A DNA stretch of 64,000 bases, from positions 496,001-560,000 of the forward strand of contig NZ_CP053848.1 in assembly GCF_013201605.1 (NCBI RefSeq). The letters run 5' to 3'. Below the pieces are notes generated by a model that did not search any database, had not been told where the DNA came from, and saw only the letters and a list, made by a program, of their open reading frames with translations. The DNA comes from Campylobacter ornithocola. GTDB lineage: Bacteria; Campylobacterota; Campylobacteria; Campylobacterales; Campylobacteraceae. A program made the translations under genes and the position numbers. This document shows, piece after piece, positions 16,911 through 31,182 of the stretch (position 1 is its first letter; each line of letters starts with the position of its first letter).

Positions 16911-16985
16911 CCAGAAAGATTTATTTTTAAATCTTAACAATCAACTTTTTCTTTGAAGAAAAAGATTAAACTTATCCAAATTATT

Positions 16986-18500
<1,515 letters not shown>

Positions 18501-18594
18501 TAGAGTACAAACTGATAAGTCTCACAACTATCAGTTCATATATAGACTCAATCATCCTTGTTTAGATTTCAAAGATTGATGAAAAGCTAATTTT

Positions 18595-18670
18595 GGGGAA
18601 TTAGCTCAGCTGGGAGAGCGCCTGCTTTGCACGCAGGAGGTCAGCGGTTCGATCCCGCTATTCTCCACCA
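18595..18670 (+). tRNA. tRNA-Ala (UGC)
   Basis: 76 bases with acceptor GGGGAAT/ATTCTCC, anticodon loop TTTGCAC giving UGC, and encoded CCA. First spacer tRNA of the rRNA operon. Confidence 0.97.
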
Positions 18671-18678
18671 TTTATTAA

Positions 18679-18755
18679 GGGCCTATAGCTCAGCTGGTTA
18701 GAGTGCACCCCTGATAAGGGTGAGGTCACAAGTTCAAGTCTTGTTAGGCCCACCA
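18679..18755 (+). tRNA. tRNA-Ile (GAU)
   Basis: 77 bases with acceptor GGGCCTA/TAGGCCC, anticodon loop CTGATAA giving GAU, and encoded CCA. It lies 8 bases after tRNA-Ala. Confidence 0.97.
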
Positions 18756-19204
18756 TAAAAAAGGTTTGTTTATCAATTCCAAATTAAAGTTTTAAAACTT
18801 AAAGTAAGTATATAAATAATAAAAATAATTAAAGTATTTTCTTTATTGATTTATTTTTAAATTATTTAAACTCTTTATATATACTTCCTTTAGGTTTTAA
18901 AGCCTAAGCTAAATAAATAATAGAATATATTTATATATTAGATTAGTTATTTAATGTTATTTGAATTATCATTGTTAAGAGTCACAAGCAAGTTTTAATA
19001 AAAACAATTTTACAGGACTTGTTAAAGGATAAAACCTAACTATCTTTTCTTTAGCTTTTAGTTAAAGACAAGTTTTAAACTCACAGCTTAGTTAGACTAA
19101 TATTTTAGTTTTATTAAGTGTTTAAATGCTTTCCGTCTTAAGATAGTAAAGTCTTATCATAAAAACTTTAACAAGGAAGTGATGCGTTTTAGAATGAATT
19201 AAAA
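18756..19204 (+). other. internal transcribed spacer, tRNA-Ile to 23S
   Basis: 449 bases of AT-rich spacer with no gene. Its right part holds the left arm of the 23S processing stem (19161-19185). Confidence 0.8.
19161..19185 (+). other. left arm of 23S rRNA processing stem
   Basis: 25 bases (19161-19185) are complementary to 22117-22141 downstream of 23S with a single G-U pair. This stem brackets 23S and is the expected RNase III cut site. Confidence 0.88.
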
Positions 19205-22110
<2,906 letters not shown>

Positions 22111-22280
22111 ATTTAAGCATCACTTCCTTGTTAAGGTTTTTACTTGAAGCTTTGGATGTGTAACAATAACCTAAGTTTGATAGAAACTTATAGGTAGAGT
22201 TTATATTAGAACTTGCTCTTAACATTGTTTTTTAAGTATTCTTAAATTTTATGTATTTTAAAAGAGTATTTAAATAACAA

Positions 22281-22398
22281 TGTCCGTGATTATACAGATG
22301 TGGAGACGCCTTGCTCCATCCCGAACCAAGAAGCTAAGCACATCGTGGGTGATGATACTACGCCTTACTGGCAGGGGGAAAGTAGCTCATTGCGGACT
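22281..22398 (+). rRNA. 5S ribosomal RNA
   Basis: About 118 bases, bounded by the terminal helix GTCCG/CGGAC and holding the conserved GCTCCATCCCGAACC and GGGGGAAAGTAG blocks. It lies about 140 bases after the 23S processing stem. The ends are estimated from the helix. Confidence 0.92.
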
Positions 22399-23098
22399 TG
22401 TTAATTCTTATTATTCTTACTGCTTTTAATTATAATTCTTATATATTTTTATTTAAATTAATCTTTATTTTTATGTTTTTTAGTTTAATGTTTTATACTT
22501 TTTTGTTTTTAATTATCTTAGTTAATATTTTTTTAGTGATTTAGTTAGCTTTTTAAATTTATTCTTTAGTGGTTTTTAGTTTTTTAGATATTTTATTTCT
22601 TTAAGTTTTTATTTTATTATCTTGATTGGTATTTTTATCATTCTTTTTTAGTTGTGCTTTGTTTAATCTTTAATAATAACTAATTACTTAGTTTGTTTTT
22701 AGTTTTAGTTAAGCAATAGGTTTAATATGTATAATTTAGATAGTTTAGTTTTTCATTTATATTGGTTAGGTTGGTATAGTTATTGTTTTTAATTTTTGGT
22801 GATTATTTAAAGATTTTTTACTTTTAATGTTAGGTTTTTATAAAATTATAGATTAATTGAGATTGTATTATTTGTATTATAGTTAAGCAAAATTACTAGT
22901 GTTAGACTTTAAAATAAATATGCTCAGTAAAGATTAATGTGTAGTTGTTTTTTTGAGTTAATTTTTAAAAATTATTTAGAAGCAAGAATAAGATTTATAT
23001 GATTAGAATTTATAATAGTGAAAAAGAATATATCGATTGTATATTTGGGTGTTTAAAAAAGTATACTATATGTTAAGAAAATAAAAAGAGAGATAAAA
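22399..23098. other. 700-base gene-free region after the rRNA operon
   Basis: Very AT-rich with a strong T excess on the plus strand. I find no open frame with coding character, no tRNA and no GC-rich hairpin, and no clear terminator after 5S. It may be decayed sequence. Confidence 0.6.
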
Positions 23099-23104
23099 TA
23101 TAAT
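23099..23104 (+). promoter_or_regulatory. -10 box of the helicase gene
   Basis: TATAAT ends 6 bases before the ATG at 23111. If used, transcription would begin at or next to the start codon and the mRNA would be leaderless. No ribosome-binding site is visible upstream of that ATG, which fits. Confidence 0.5.
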
Positions 23105-23110
23105 ACCAAT

Positions 23111-24460
23111 ATGGTATTAAATAAGTTAAGAGATTTTTTAAAAAATGATAATGTTTTTTTAAGTGGTGGTGCTGGAGTTGGTAAGTCGTTTTTAACCATA
23201 GAGCTTATAAGATCATATAGAATACAAGGAAAAATTGTCATAGCATTAGGTTCTACTGCTCTTAGTGCTTTTAATATAGGCGGGGTTACTCTACATAGCT
23301 TTTTTGCTTTTAAAAGATGTCAAAATTATGATGAGCTGTATTATGAGGATAGAAAGCAAAAAGATAAATTAGAAAAATTAAAACGAATTTTAAAACAATG
23401 TGATTTGTTGGTTATTGATGAAATTTCTATGGTAAGTACTTCTTTAATGGAGATGATTTATTATAGATTAACAAGAAGTGGTTTTAATGGTAAAATTTTA
23501 TTAGTTGGGGATTTTTTTCAACTTCCCCCTGTGATCAATCACAAAGAAAATCAAATTCAAAATTCTTTGTTTCAAAATACTTTGTATGCTTTTTCTTCGC
23601 AAGCTTGGAGCGATTTAAAATTTATCAATTTAAAACTTAGCATTACCAAAAGAACTTTAGATAAACAATTTTATGAATATTTGTTTTATCTAAGAATGGG
23701 TGAGGTGAATCAAGAAATATTGCAATTTTTTAAAAAAATGCTGATTAGTTCAAAAGATTTACTTGGATACATGGATGAATACACTTTATTATGTGCTACA
23801 AATAAAAAAACCAATTATATTAATGCTGAAAAACTAAATCTTTTACAAGGCGAGGAAAGGATATTTAAAGCAAAAACAGAAAAGTTAGACCATGTTTTAG
23901 ATGATAAGATTTATAAGCAGTGGGTTAATGGATTAAATTCTATGGATGAATTGAAATTAAAAATAGGTGCTAAGATTATTTTTTGCGTTAATAATAAAGA
24001 GGAAAATTATTATAATGGAGAACAAGGAGTAATTTTAAATTTTGTAAAAGATAATGAGTGTGAATATATTTTAATAGAAAAAAATAATGGTGAAAAATTG
24101 CAATTAAAAGTATATGAATACACTCTAGAAGAATATGAATTAGATAAAAATGAAAAATTAGAAGTTAAGGTAAAAGCTAAATTTATCCAATTTCCTATAA
24201 AATTAGCCTATGCTATAACAATCCATAAATCTCAAGGCATGAGCATAGATAAGTTGATATGCGATATTGGTGGGATTTTTGAAAAAGGACAATTATATGT
24301 ATGTTTATCTAGAGCTATTAATCCAAATAATTTAAAAATCGTATATAATTATAAAATACCTTTTGAAGATTATTTTTTGAGAATTTTAAAAGCTGATAAA
24401 GAAGTAAAAAAATTTTATTTACAAGAAAAATTTATAAATTTAGAAGAGAATAAAGGATAA
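23111..24460 (+). CDS. Pif1/RecD-like superfamily 1 DNA helicase
   Basis: A 449-residue ATP-dependent helicase. Seen: Walker A GGAGVGKS (about 19-26), motif Ia region VIALGSTALSAFNIGG, Walker B LLVIDEISMV (about 98-107), motif III LLVGDFFQLPPV, and the C-terminal RecD/Pif1 block AYAITIHKSQGMSIDKL (about 363-379) followed by LYVCLSRA. That combination fits the Pif1/RecD-like group, which unwinds DNA 5' to 3'. The biological role here is unknown; replication or repair is likely. Two bases separate its stop from the next ATG, so it forms an operon with the small exported protein. In C. jejuni a similar helicase also sits near lolA and secA. Confidence 0.88.
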   Translation: MVLNKLRDFLKNDNVFLSGGAGVGKSFLTIELIRSYRIQGKIVIALGSTALSAFNIGGVTLHSFFAFKRCQNYDELYYEDRKQKDKLEKLKRILKQCDLLVIDEISMVSTSLMEMIYYRLTRSGFNGKILLVGDFFQLPPVINHKENQIQNSLFQNTLYAFSSQAWSDLKFINLKLSITKRTLDKQFYEYLFYLRMGEVNQEILQFFKKMLISSKDLLGYMDEYTLLCATNKKTNYINAEKLNLLQGEERIFKAKTEKLDHVLDDKIYKQWVNGLNSMDELKLKIGAKIIFCVNNKEENYYNGEQGVILNFVKDNECEYILIEKNNGEKLQLKVYEYTLEEYELDKNEKLEVKVKAKFIQFPIKLAYAITIHKSQGMSIDKLICDIGGIFEKGQLYVCLSRAINPNNLKIVYNYKIPFEDYFLRILKADKEVKKFYLQEKFINLEENKG

Positions 24461-24462
24461 TT

Positions 24463-25107
24463 ATGAGATGGATTATAATTTTGTTTTTTACTTTTTATAA
24501 TGTTTATGCTAATTCTTTGAGTATAGAAGATTTTAGAACAGATTTATATTCAAAAGCTGGAAATAATACTTTAAAAAAGATTGAAATGACTTTGGAATTT
24601 GAGGGTGAAAATTTAGAAGAAAATAAGATTATAGATGCTTTGAATACTATTATATCTAGTTATTTTTATGAAGATTTATTTACAGAAGTAGGTAAAAACA
24701 ACTTCAAGGAAACTTTGTTAAAATTCAGCAATAAAAAATATAAAACCCAAATAAAAAACATTTATATTTTAAGAATTAATTCGGTGGTTAAATTTGATCT
24801 AGAAGAACTTAAGCGCTTTGTTAAAGATTTGGAAAAAAAAGATAAAGATATAAAAGAAACTACCAAACAAGAAGAAAATCAAAATATTCTTAAAGCTATT
24901 AAAACTTCAGATCAAAATAATACCCAATCAAAAGATATGAATGTTACCCAAACAAACGATATTAAAGATAGTAATATAAGTTTTAATCAAGACGTTAATA
25001 CAAGTAAAGAAGCTATGGATATAATCTTAAAAACTATGGAAAATACACAAATACAGATGTTAACACCAAGTAAAGAACAAGATTTATTTAAAGAGATACC
25101 ATTTTGA
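24463..25107 (+). CDS. exported hypothetical protein
   Basis: A 214-residue protein with an N-terminal signal peptide (MRWIIILFFTFYNVYA) and no other membrane segment, so probably periplasmic. The middle (about 25-125) is mixed and acidic/basic, with FRTDLYSKAGNNTLKKIEM as the most ordered block. From about 130 on it is low complexity, rich in Gln, Asn, Lys and Thr. I do not recognise a family. It follows the helicase by 2 bases and abuts, stop to stop, the convergent lolA gene. Related Campylobacter genomes keep a similar gene at this place, so it is probably real. Confidence 0.72.
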   Translation: MRWIIILFFTFYNVYANSLSIEDFRTDLYSKAGNNTLKKIEMTLEFEGENLEENKIIDALNTIISSYFYEDLFTEVGKNNFKETLLKFSNKKYKTQIKNIYILRINSVVKFDLEELKRFVKDLEKKDKDIKETTKQEENQNILKAIKTSDQNNTQSKDMNVTQTNDIKDSNISFNQDVNTSKEAMDIILKTMENTQIQMLTPSKEQDLFKEIPF

Positions 25108-25614
25108 TTATTGTATTATATCAAAATAGCTTGGGATTTTTGGTATAAAAATATTTTCATTAATATTTTCATTAAATTTTTGATTATAAAAATAAATACT
25201 GACTAAATTTCCTAACTCATCTTTATAAGAAATACTATCAAGATTATTATTTTTTAGTTTAATAGTATATGTGATATTTTCATATTTTGCTTCATAGTTA
25301 TCATGAGATGTTTCTTTTGCTTTTTTAAAAATTTCTCGAAGATTTGGCAAATTTTGTAGTTGTGTATAGATAACTTGTTCTAATTCAGGTTCTATGATAA
25401 CTACTTCTTGATTGTTAATATAAATTTGTTTAGTATTTGGTTTAGTGTAATTCCAAAAAGCTTTATTTTGTGTAATGATAAAATTTCCTTTATAATCTAG
25501 AGAGGAATTGTTGCTTTGCACTTTTTGTTCAAAATCGCTACTAAAATTTTTAAAATTTATATCAAATGCAAAACTACTGTAAGCAAGTATCATTAAAAAC
25601 ATAAAATATCTCAT
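25108..25614 (-). CDS. lolA: outer-membrane lipoprotein carrier protein LolA
   Basis: LolA ferries lipoproteins from the LolCDE complex through the periplasm to the outer membrane. The product has 168 residues with a signal peptide (MRYFMFLMILAYSSFA). The body shows the LolA pattern: NFSSDFEQKV near the mature N-terminus, YKGNFIITQNKAFWNYTKP, then YINNQEVVIIEPELEQVI, and late strands ending near VSIYFYNQKFNENI. Sequence conservation in this family is low; the call rests on this pattern plus its place opposite secA, as in C. jejuni. The gene is divergent from secA, and its stop abuts that of the plus-strand gene. Confidence 0.85.
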   Translation of the reverse strand: MRYFMFLMILAYSSFAFDINFKNFSSDFEQKVQSNNSSLDYKGNFIITQNKAFWNYTKPNTKQIYINNQEVVIIEPELEQVIYTQLQNLPNLREIFKKAKETSHDNYEAKYENITYTIKLKNNNLDSISYKDELGNLVSIYFYNQKFNENINENIFIPKIPSYFDIIQ

Positions 25615-25637
25615 ATTTTTCCTTTAATTTTTTATTA

Positions 25638-25643
25638 ATTATA
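25638..25643 (-). promoter_or_regulatory. -10 box of lolA
   Basis: TATAAT on the minus strand, about 24 bases before the lolA ATG. It faces away from the secA promoter in the 118-base divergent gap. Confidence 0.55.
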
Positions 25644-25693
25644 TAAAATTTGTACAAATAAAACTTTTTATATAGTTCTAATTAAAATCAAGA

Positions 25694-25699
25694 TATAAT
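25694..25699 (+). promoter_or_regulatory. -10 box of secA
   Basis: TATAAT about 33 bases before the secA ATG, with an AAAGGT ribosome site in between. Confidence 0.55.
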
Positions 25700-25732
25700 C
25701 TAGCATATATTTTTGTAATTAAAGGTAAAAAA

Positions 25733-28321
25733 ATGTTTTCTAGTGTATTTAAAGCAATATTTGGCACAAAAAATGACCGTGAAGTGAAGAAATATTTAAA
25801 AAGAGTTGCACAAATTAATGCTTTAGAATCAAAATACCAAAATCTTAGTGATGATGAGTTAAAACAAATATTTATAGATTTTAAAATACAAATTCAAAAT
25901 AATGAAAAAACTTTAGATCAAATACTAAATGATATATTTGCAATAGTTAGAGAAGTAGGAAAAAGAACGCTTAATATGCGTCATTTTGATGTACAATTAA
26001 TCGGTGGTATGGTTTTACATGAGGGTAAAATAGCTGAGATGAAAACAGGAGAAGGTAAAACTTTAGTAGCAACATTGCCTGTTGTGTTAAATGCTATGAG
26101 TGGCAAGGGCGTACATGTAGTTACCGTAAATGATTATTTAGCCAAAAGGGATGCAGAGCAAATGAGTGCTATTTATAATTTTTTAGGTTTTAGTGTGGGT
26201 GTGATACTTTCAGAGCAAAATAGTGATGAGGCACACAAAAAAGCTTATGAATGTGATATAACTTATGGAACAAATAATGAATTTGGCTTTGATTATTTAC
26301 GTGATAATATGAAATTTTCAAAACTTGAAAAAGTGCAAAGAGAGCATAATTTTGTTATTGTTGATGAAGTAGATAGTATTTTAATAGATGAGGCAAGAAC
26401 TCCACTTATTATTAGTGGACCTACAAATAGAACTTTAGATGGTTATATTAAAGCAAATGAAGTAGCAAAACAAATGCAAAAAGGTGAAGCGGTGCTTCCA
26501 CCTCAAACTCCAAGTGGTGATTTTGTTGTTGATGAGAAAAATAGGACTATTATGATTACAGAGGCTGGAATTTCGAAAGCTGAAAAATTATTTGGTGTAG
26601 AGAATTTATATAGTTTAGATAATGCAATATTGGCTCATCAGCTTGATCAAGCTTTAAAAGCACATAATTTATTTGAAAAAGATGTGCATTATGTATTAAG
26701 AGATAAAGAAGTTGTGATTGTTGATGAATTCACAGGAAGGTTAAGTGAAGGAAGACGTTTTAGTGATGGTTTACACCAAGCACTAGAAGCAAAAGAAGGT
26801 GTGAAAATTCAAGAAGAAAGTCAAACTTTAGCAGATATTACTTTTCAAAATTATTTCAGAATGTATAAAAAATTAGCAGGTATGACAGGTACTGCACAAA
26901 CTGAAGCGACAGAATTTTCTCAAATTTACAATTTAGATGTAGTTTCTATACCTACAAATATACCAATTGCGAGATTAGATAAAGATGATTTAATTTATAA
27001 AACTCAAGAGGAAAAATTTAAAGCAGTGATTGAGGAGATAAAAAAAGCTAATGCGAAAGGTCAACCGGTTTTAGTAGGAACTGCAAGTATTGAAAGAAGT
27101 GAAGTGTTTCATAATATGCTTGTAAAAGAACGTATTCCTCATCATGTGCTTAATGCTAAAAATCATGAACAAGAAGCTTTGATTATCCAAGATGCAGGTA
27201 AAAAAGGTGCAGTAACTATAGCCACTAATATGGCAGGTCGTGGAGTTGATATAAAAATAGATGATGAGATAAGGGCTTTAGGTGGGCTTTATATCATAGG
27301 AACTGAACGTCATGAGAGTAGAAGGATAGATAATCAACTTCGTGGTCGTGCAGGACGTCAAGGTGATCCTGGTGTAAGTAGATTTTATCTAAGTTTAGAG
27401 GATAATCTTTTGAGAATTTTTGGTGGCGATCGTATTAAAAATATTATGGAAAGATTAGGAATAGAAGAAGGTGAGCATATAGAAAGTCGTATTGTCACAA
27501 GAGCTGTTGAAAACGCACAAAAAAAAGTCGAAAGTTTACATTTTGAAAGTAGAAAACATTTGCTTGAATATGATGATGTGGCAAATGAACAAAGAAAAAC
27601 TATTTACAATTATAGAAATGAATTGTTAGATGAAGAATTTGACTTGCAAGATAAAATTCTAAAAAATATTGCTGAGTATAGCAATCACTTAGTAAGCCAA
27701 ATTTATCTAAATGCTGAACTTGAAGATAATGTAAAGCATTTTGACAGCCTAAAACAAAAAGTAAATTATGAATGCAATCTTGAACTCAATGAAGCTGATT
27801 TTAAAGATTTAGGTGTAGTTGAAGTAGAAAATAAATTAAGTGAAATTTTAGAGCAAACTTACAAAGATAAAATGAGCATTATTGAAGATAAGGAAGCTAG
27901 AAGAATTGAAAGAATTTTATATCTTCAAATTTTAGATAATTTATGGAGAGAGCATTTATATCAAATGGATATTCTAAAAACTGGTATAGGCCTAAGAAGT
28001 TATAATCAAAAAGATCCTTTAGTAGAATACAAAAAAGAAAGCTATAATCTTTTTATGGATCTTGTTGAACGCGTAAAATTTGATAGTTTGAAATTGCTGT
28101 TTAATGTGGTTTTTACTCAAAAAGAAGCTCAAAATTTTGAAGAAAAAAGTCATGAACAAAATGAGCAGTTTTTAGCTAACACCACAGAAAGTGGAGTTGA
28201 TGAAAATGGTAAAGCTCAAATTACTAAAGTACCTAGAAATTCACCTTGTCCTTGTGGTAGTGGTAAAAAATATAAAGAATGTCATGGTAAAAGTGGTCCA
28301 AAAAAAGGTATTCTAGCTTAA
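25733..28321 (+). CDS. secA: preprotein translocase ATPase SecA
   Basis: SecA is the motor that pushes unfolded precursors through SecYEG. The product has 862 residues, a usual length. Seen: Walker A in [14 protein letters not shown] (about 102-115), the Walker B and linked region [18 protein letters not shown] (about 207-224), the preprotein cross-linking domain after it, the second nucleotide-binding half with [12 protein letters not shown] and [13 protein letters not shown], and the C-terminal zinc motif [14 protein letters not shown], which binds SecB and lipids. Eight bases separate its stop from flgR, so the two may share a transcript. Confidence 0.98.
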   Translation: MFSSVFKAIFGTKNDREVKKYLKRVAQINALESKYQNLSDDELKQIFIDFKIQIQNNEKTLDQILNDIFAIVREVGKRTLNMRHFDVQLIGGMVLHEGKIAEMKTGEGKTLVATLPVVLNAMSGKGVHVVTVNDYLAKRDAEQMSAIYNFLGFSVGVILSEQNSDEAHKKAYECDITYGTNNEFGFDYLRDNMKFSKLEKVQREHNFVIVDEVDSILIDEARTPLIISGPTNRTLDGYIKANEVAKQMQKGEAVLPPQTPSGDFVVDEKNRTIMITEAGISKAEKLFGVENLYSLDNAILAHQLDQALKAHNLFEKDVHYVLRDKEVVIVDEFTGRLSEGRRFSDGLHQALEAKEGVKIQEESQTLADITFQNYFRMYKKLAGMTGTAQTEATEFSQIYNLDVVSIPTNIPIARLDKDDLIYKTQEEKFKAVIEEIKKANAKGQPVLVGTASIERSEVFHNMLVKERIPHHVLNAKNHEQEALIIQDAGKKGAVTIATNMAGRGVDIKIDDEIRALGGLYIIGTERHESRRIDNQLRGRAGRQGDPGVSRFYLSLEDNLLRIFGGDRIKNIMERLGIEEGEHIESRIVTRAVENAQKKVESLHFESRKHLLEYDDVANEQRKTIYNYRNELLDEEFDLQDKILKNIAEYSNHLVSQIYLNAELEDNVKHFDSLKQKVNYECNLELNEADFKDLGVVEVENKLSEILEQTYKDKMSIIEDKEARRIERILYLQILDNLWREHLYQMDILKTGIGLRSYNQKDPLVEYKKESYNLFMDLVERVKFDSLKLLFNVVFTQKEAQNFEEKSHEQNEQFLANTTESGVDENGKAQITKVPRNSPCPCGSGKKYKECHGKSGPKKGILA

Positions 28322-28329
28322 GGTTTAAA

Positions 28330-29622
28330 ATGAATTTAGTTATAGTTGAAGATGATATAAATATGAGAAAATCACTTGAAATTGCTTTGAGTGAGTATGA
28401 AGAATTTACTATAAAATCTTATAAATCAGCAACCGAAGCTTTAAAAAAGTTAAACGATGATATTGATTTGATTATCACGGATATTAATATGCCGGGTATG
28501 GATGGTATTGAATTTGTGCAAGCTTGTGAAAACAAATATGACTTTATTATTATCACAGGTAATGCAACACTAAATCGTGCTATAGAAGCAGTTAGACTTG
28601 GTGTGAAAGATTTTTTAGTAAAACCATTTGATATTAATACTTTAGTAACTGCAATAAAACGTGCTAAAGTGATTCAAGAAAAAACTTCTAAAAAAATAAG
28701 TAAAAAAATTGTTAAAAAAGAAGAAAATCAAGATTTTTATGGTACTTCTAAAGCCTTGGAAAATTGTTTAAATTTAGCCATAAAAACAGCTAAAACAGAT
28801 GCTAGTGTAGTTCTTTTTGGAGAAAGTGGAGTAGGCAAAGAGGTTTTTGCAAATTTTGTACATAAAAATTCAAAAAGATCCCAAAAACCTTTTGTGGCTA
28901 TTAATATGGCAGCAATTCCATCAAATTTGATAGAAAGTGAGCTTTTTGGTTTTGAAAAAGGTGCCTTTACTGATGCCAATACTACCAAAATAGGACTTTT
29001 TGAGCTTGCCAATGAAGGAACTTTATTTTTAGATGAAATAGGTGAAATGCCTTATGAAATTCAAGCAAAATTACTAAGAGCTTTACAAGAAAAAGAAATT
29101 ACAAGATTAGGAAGTACTAAAAGTATAAAGATTGATGTGAGGATTATTAGTGCAACTAATGCTAATATAGAAAAAAAGATAGCAAATAGTGAATTTAGAC
29201 AAGATTTATATTATAGACTTAATACTATCCCTATTAATATACCGCCATTAAGAGAACGTCAAGAAGAAATTTTGCAAATTGCACAAAAGGTATTACTTGA
29301 TACATGTAAAGAATATGATTTTAATGAAAAAACTTTAAGTCAAGAAGCACAAGATGCTCTATTGGCTTATGATTTTCCTGGAAATATTAGAGAATTGATT
29401 TCTATTATACAAAGAGCTTGTATTTTAAGCGAAAATGATAAGATTAGTGTTCAAGATTTATTTTTAGAAAGTAGAAAAAGTAATAAAGATATTAAAAATC
29501 TTGAAAAAGAATTGATTTTAGAAGCTTTAAAAAATTCACAAGATATTACAGAGGCAGCTAGGCTTATAGGTATGAGTGAGAAAAATTTTAGTGAAAAAAT
29601 GAAAAAATATAATATTACTTAA
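28330..29622 (+). CDS. flgR: NtrC-type response regulator FlgR
   Basis: FlgR, phosphorylated by FlgS when the flagellar export apparatus is ready, activates sigma-54 (RpoN) transcription of rod, ring and hook genes. Seen in 430 residues: a receiver domain with phospho-acceptor Asp51 in ITDINMPGMDG; a AAA+ domain with Walker A GESGVGKE, the sigma-54 contact loop GAFTDA, and Walker B FLDEIGEMP; and a short C-terminal domain (about 385-430). A7 tracts at 28690-28696 and 28702-28708 fall in the linker. In C. jejuni flgR is phase-variable through A/T tracts. The frame here is intact, so ON. asd follows after 13 bases. Confidence 0.93.
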   Translation: MNLVIVEDDINMRKSLEIALSEYEEFTIKSYKSATEALKKLNDDIDLIITDINMPGMDGIEFVQACENKYDFIIITGNATLNRAIEAVRLGVKDFLVKPFDINTLVTAIKRAKVIQEKTSKKISKKIVKKEENQDFYGTSKALENCLNLAIKTAKTDASVVLFGESGVGKEVFANFVHKNSKRSQKPFVAINMAAIPSNLIESELFGFEKGAFTDANTTKIGLFELANEGTLFLDEIGEMPYEIQAKLLRALQEKEITRLGSTKSIKIDVRIISATNANIEKKIANSEFRQDLYYRLNTIPINIPPLRERQEEILQIAQKVLLDTCKEYDFNEKTLSQEAQDALLAYDFPGNIRELISIIQRACILSENDKISVQDLFLESRKSNKDIKNLEKELILEALKNSQDITEAARLIGMSEKNFSEKMKKYNIT

Positions 29623-29635
29623 AAAAGGATGGAAG

Positions 29636-30652
29636 ATGAAAAAAATAGCTATTGTAGGTGCAACAGGAGCTGTTGGAGAAGAACTTTTAAATGTCTTAGA
29701 TGAGCTTGATTTTCCAGTTGAAAGTATTTTACCATTAGCAAGTGCAAAAAGCGTTGGTAGTGAAGTAGAATTTAGAGGTAAGGTCTATAAGGTTAAAGAA
29801 CTAACTCCAACTGTTTTTAAAGAAAATCCTGTGGATATTGCATTTTTTAGTGCAGGTGGGAATATAAGCGCTGAGTATGCAAAGTATGCAGTAGAATGTG
29901 GTGCTGTAGTAATTGATAATACTAGTCATTTTAGAATGAATGAAAATATTCCTTTAGTGGTTCCTGAATGTAATAGTGAAGATATTAAAGACTGGGAAAA
30001 AACAGGAATTATTGCTAATCCAAATTGTTCTACTATACAAATGGTTCATGTTTTAAAACCACTTGATGATGTTTTTAATTTAAAAAGAGTAGATGTTAGC
30101 ACTTATCAAGCAGCAAGTGGTGCGGGTAAAGAAGGTATGGAGGAGTTGGTTCAGGGTATGCAAAGTTTTTTTGCATTTAAACTAGACGAATTTGAAGCAA
30201 AAACTTTTCCTTATACCTTGGCTTTAAATTTGATTCCTCAAATTGATGTTTTTAGTGAAAACGGTTACACTAAAGAAGAATTGAAGATGGTAAATGAGAC
30301 ACAAAAAATATTACATAAAAAGCTTGAAATTTCAGCAACTTGCGTAAGAGTTCCTGTACTCAGAAGCCATAGTGAGGCTATTACTATGCATTTTGAAAAA
30401 GATGTCGATGTGGCTAAGGTTAGAGAGATACTTTCTAAGGCACCAAGCGTTGTTGTGATTGATGATATAGAAAATAAAAAATACCCAATGCCACTTTTTA
30501 CAAGCGATACTAATGAAACTTATGTGGGAAGAATAAGACGCGATATTAATCATAAAAATATTTTACATTTGTGGTGTGTGGCTGATCAAATTCGTGTAGG
30601 AGCTGCTACGAATGCAGTTCGTATTGCACAAAAATGGTTAGAATTGGTTTAA
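29636..30652 (+). CDS. asd: aspartate-semialdehyde dehydrogenase
   Basis: Asd reduces aspartyl phosphate to the semialdehyde, the branch point to lysine, diaminopimelate for peptidoglycan, threonine and methionine. The product has 338 residues, a normal length. Seen: the NADP-binding GATGAVGEE (8-16), the nucleophile Cys131 in IIANPNCSTIQ, YQAASGAGKEGMEEL, and the C-terminal WCVADQIRVGAATNAV, typical of the family. A good ribosome site (AAAAGGATGGAAG) precedes the ATG. It lies between flgR and a YqhA-like gene, probably cotranscribed with both. Confidence 0.96.
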   Translation: MKKIAIVGATGAVGEELLNVLDELDFPVESILPLASAKSVGSEVEFRGKVYKVKELTPTVFKENPVDIAFFSAGGNISAEYAKYAVECGAVVIDNTSHFRMNENIPLVVPECNSEDIKDWEKTGIIANPNCSTIQMVHVLKPLDDVFNLKRVDVSTYQAASGAGKEGMEELVQGMQSFFAFKLDEFEAKTFPYTLALNLIPQIDVFSENGYTKEELKMVNETQKILHKKLEISATCVRVPVLRSHSEAITMHFEKDVDVAKVREILSKAPSVVVIDDIENKKYPMPLFTSDTNETYVGRIRRDINHKNILHLWCVADQIRVGAATNAVRIAQKWLELV

Positions 30653-30663
30653 AAAGGAGAGAA

Positions 30664-31170
30664 ATGTTAGAAAGATTTTTTGAAAATTTACTAGTTAAGA
30701 GTCGTTTGGTCACTATTTTGCCTGTGATTTTTGGTTTAATAGGAGCTTTTGTTTTATTTTTTATTGCAAGTTATGATGTGATTAAGGTTTTAAAATATGT
30801 ATTTGAGTATTTTATGTTGCCTAATTCTACAATAGATTTGCATGAAGATATTGTTGGTTTGATTATAGGTGCTGTAGATTTATACTTGATGGCTTTGGTT
30901 TTATTTATATTTTCTTTTGGAATTTATGAGCTTTTTATTAGTGAGATAGAAGAATTTAAGCAAACTAAACAATCAAAAGTTTTAGAGGTACATAGTTTAG
31001 ATCAATTAAAAGATAAGCTTGCAAAAGTAATCATCATGGTTTTGGTGGTAAATTTCTTTCAAAGAATTTTGCAAATGCAACTTAGCACGGTTCTAGATAT
31101 GACTTATCTTGCAGGTTCTATTTTGGCTCTTTGTATAGGGCTTTATTTCTTACACAAAAGTGATCATTAA
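30664..31170 (+). CDS. YqhA-family (UPF0114) inner membrane protein
   Basis: A 168-residue membrane protein of the YqhA/UPF0114 family, function unknown. Seen: MLERFFENLLVKSRLVTILPVIFG at the N-terminus, with the conserved Arg, then hydrophobic segments near 20-40, 68-95, 120-140 and 145-162. The segment LIIGAVDLYLMALVLFIFSFGIYELF is characteristic. I start at the ATG at 30664 because AAAAAGGAGAG lies just before it; an in-frame ATG at 30634 would run back into asd and lacks a ribosome site. Twelve bases separate it from hemE. Confidence 0.82.
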   Translation: MLERFFENLLVKSRLVTILPVIFGLIGAFVLFFIASYDVIKVLKYVFEYFMLPNSTIDLHEDIVGLIIGAVDLYLMALVLFIFSFGIYELFISEIEEFKQTKQSKVLEVHSLDQLKDKLAKVIIMVLVVNFFQRILQMQLSTVLDMTYLAGSILALCIGLYFLHKSDH

Positions 31171-31182
31171 TAAGGAATAAAA

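Larger units (their letters stand above)
16431..16985. other. intergenic region and leader of the rRNA operon
   Basis: No protein gene. It contains a C9 tract (16654-16662) that lies in no open frame on either strand, the presumed rRNA promoter (TATAAT at 16764-16769), and the left arm of the 16S processing stem (16876-16910). Confidence 0.6.

Noticed and set aside
22399..23098. Hidden gene in the gap after 5S
   Set aside because: All frames are broken by frequent stops, and base skew is uniform without codon periodicity visible to the eye.
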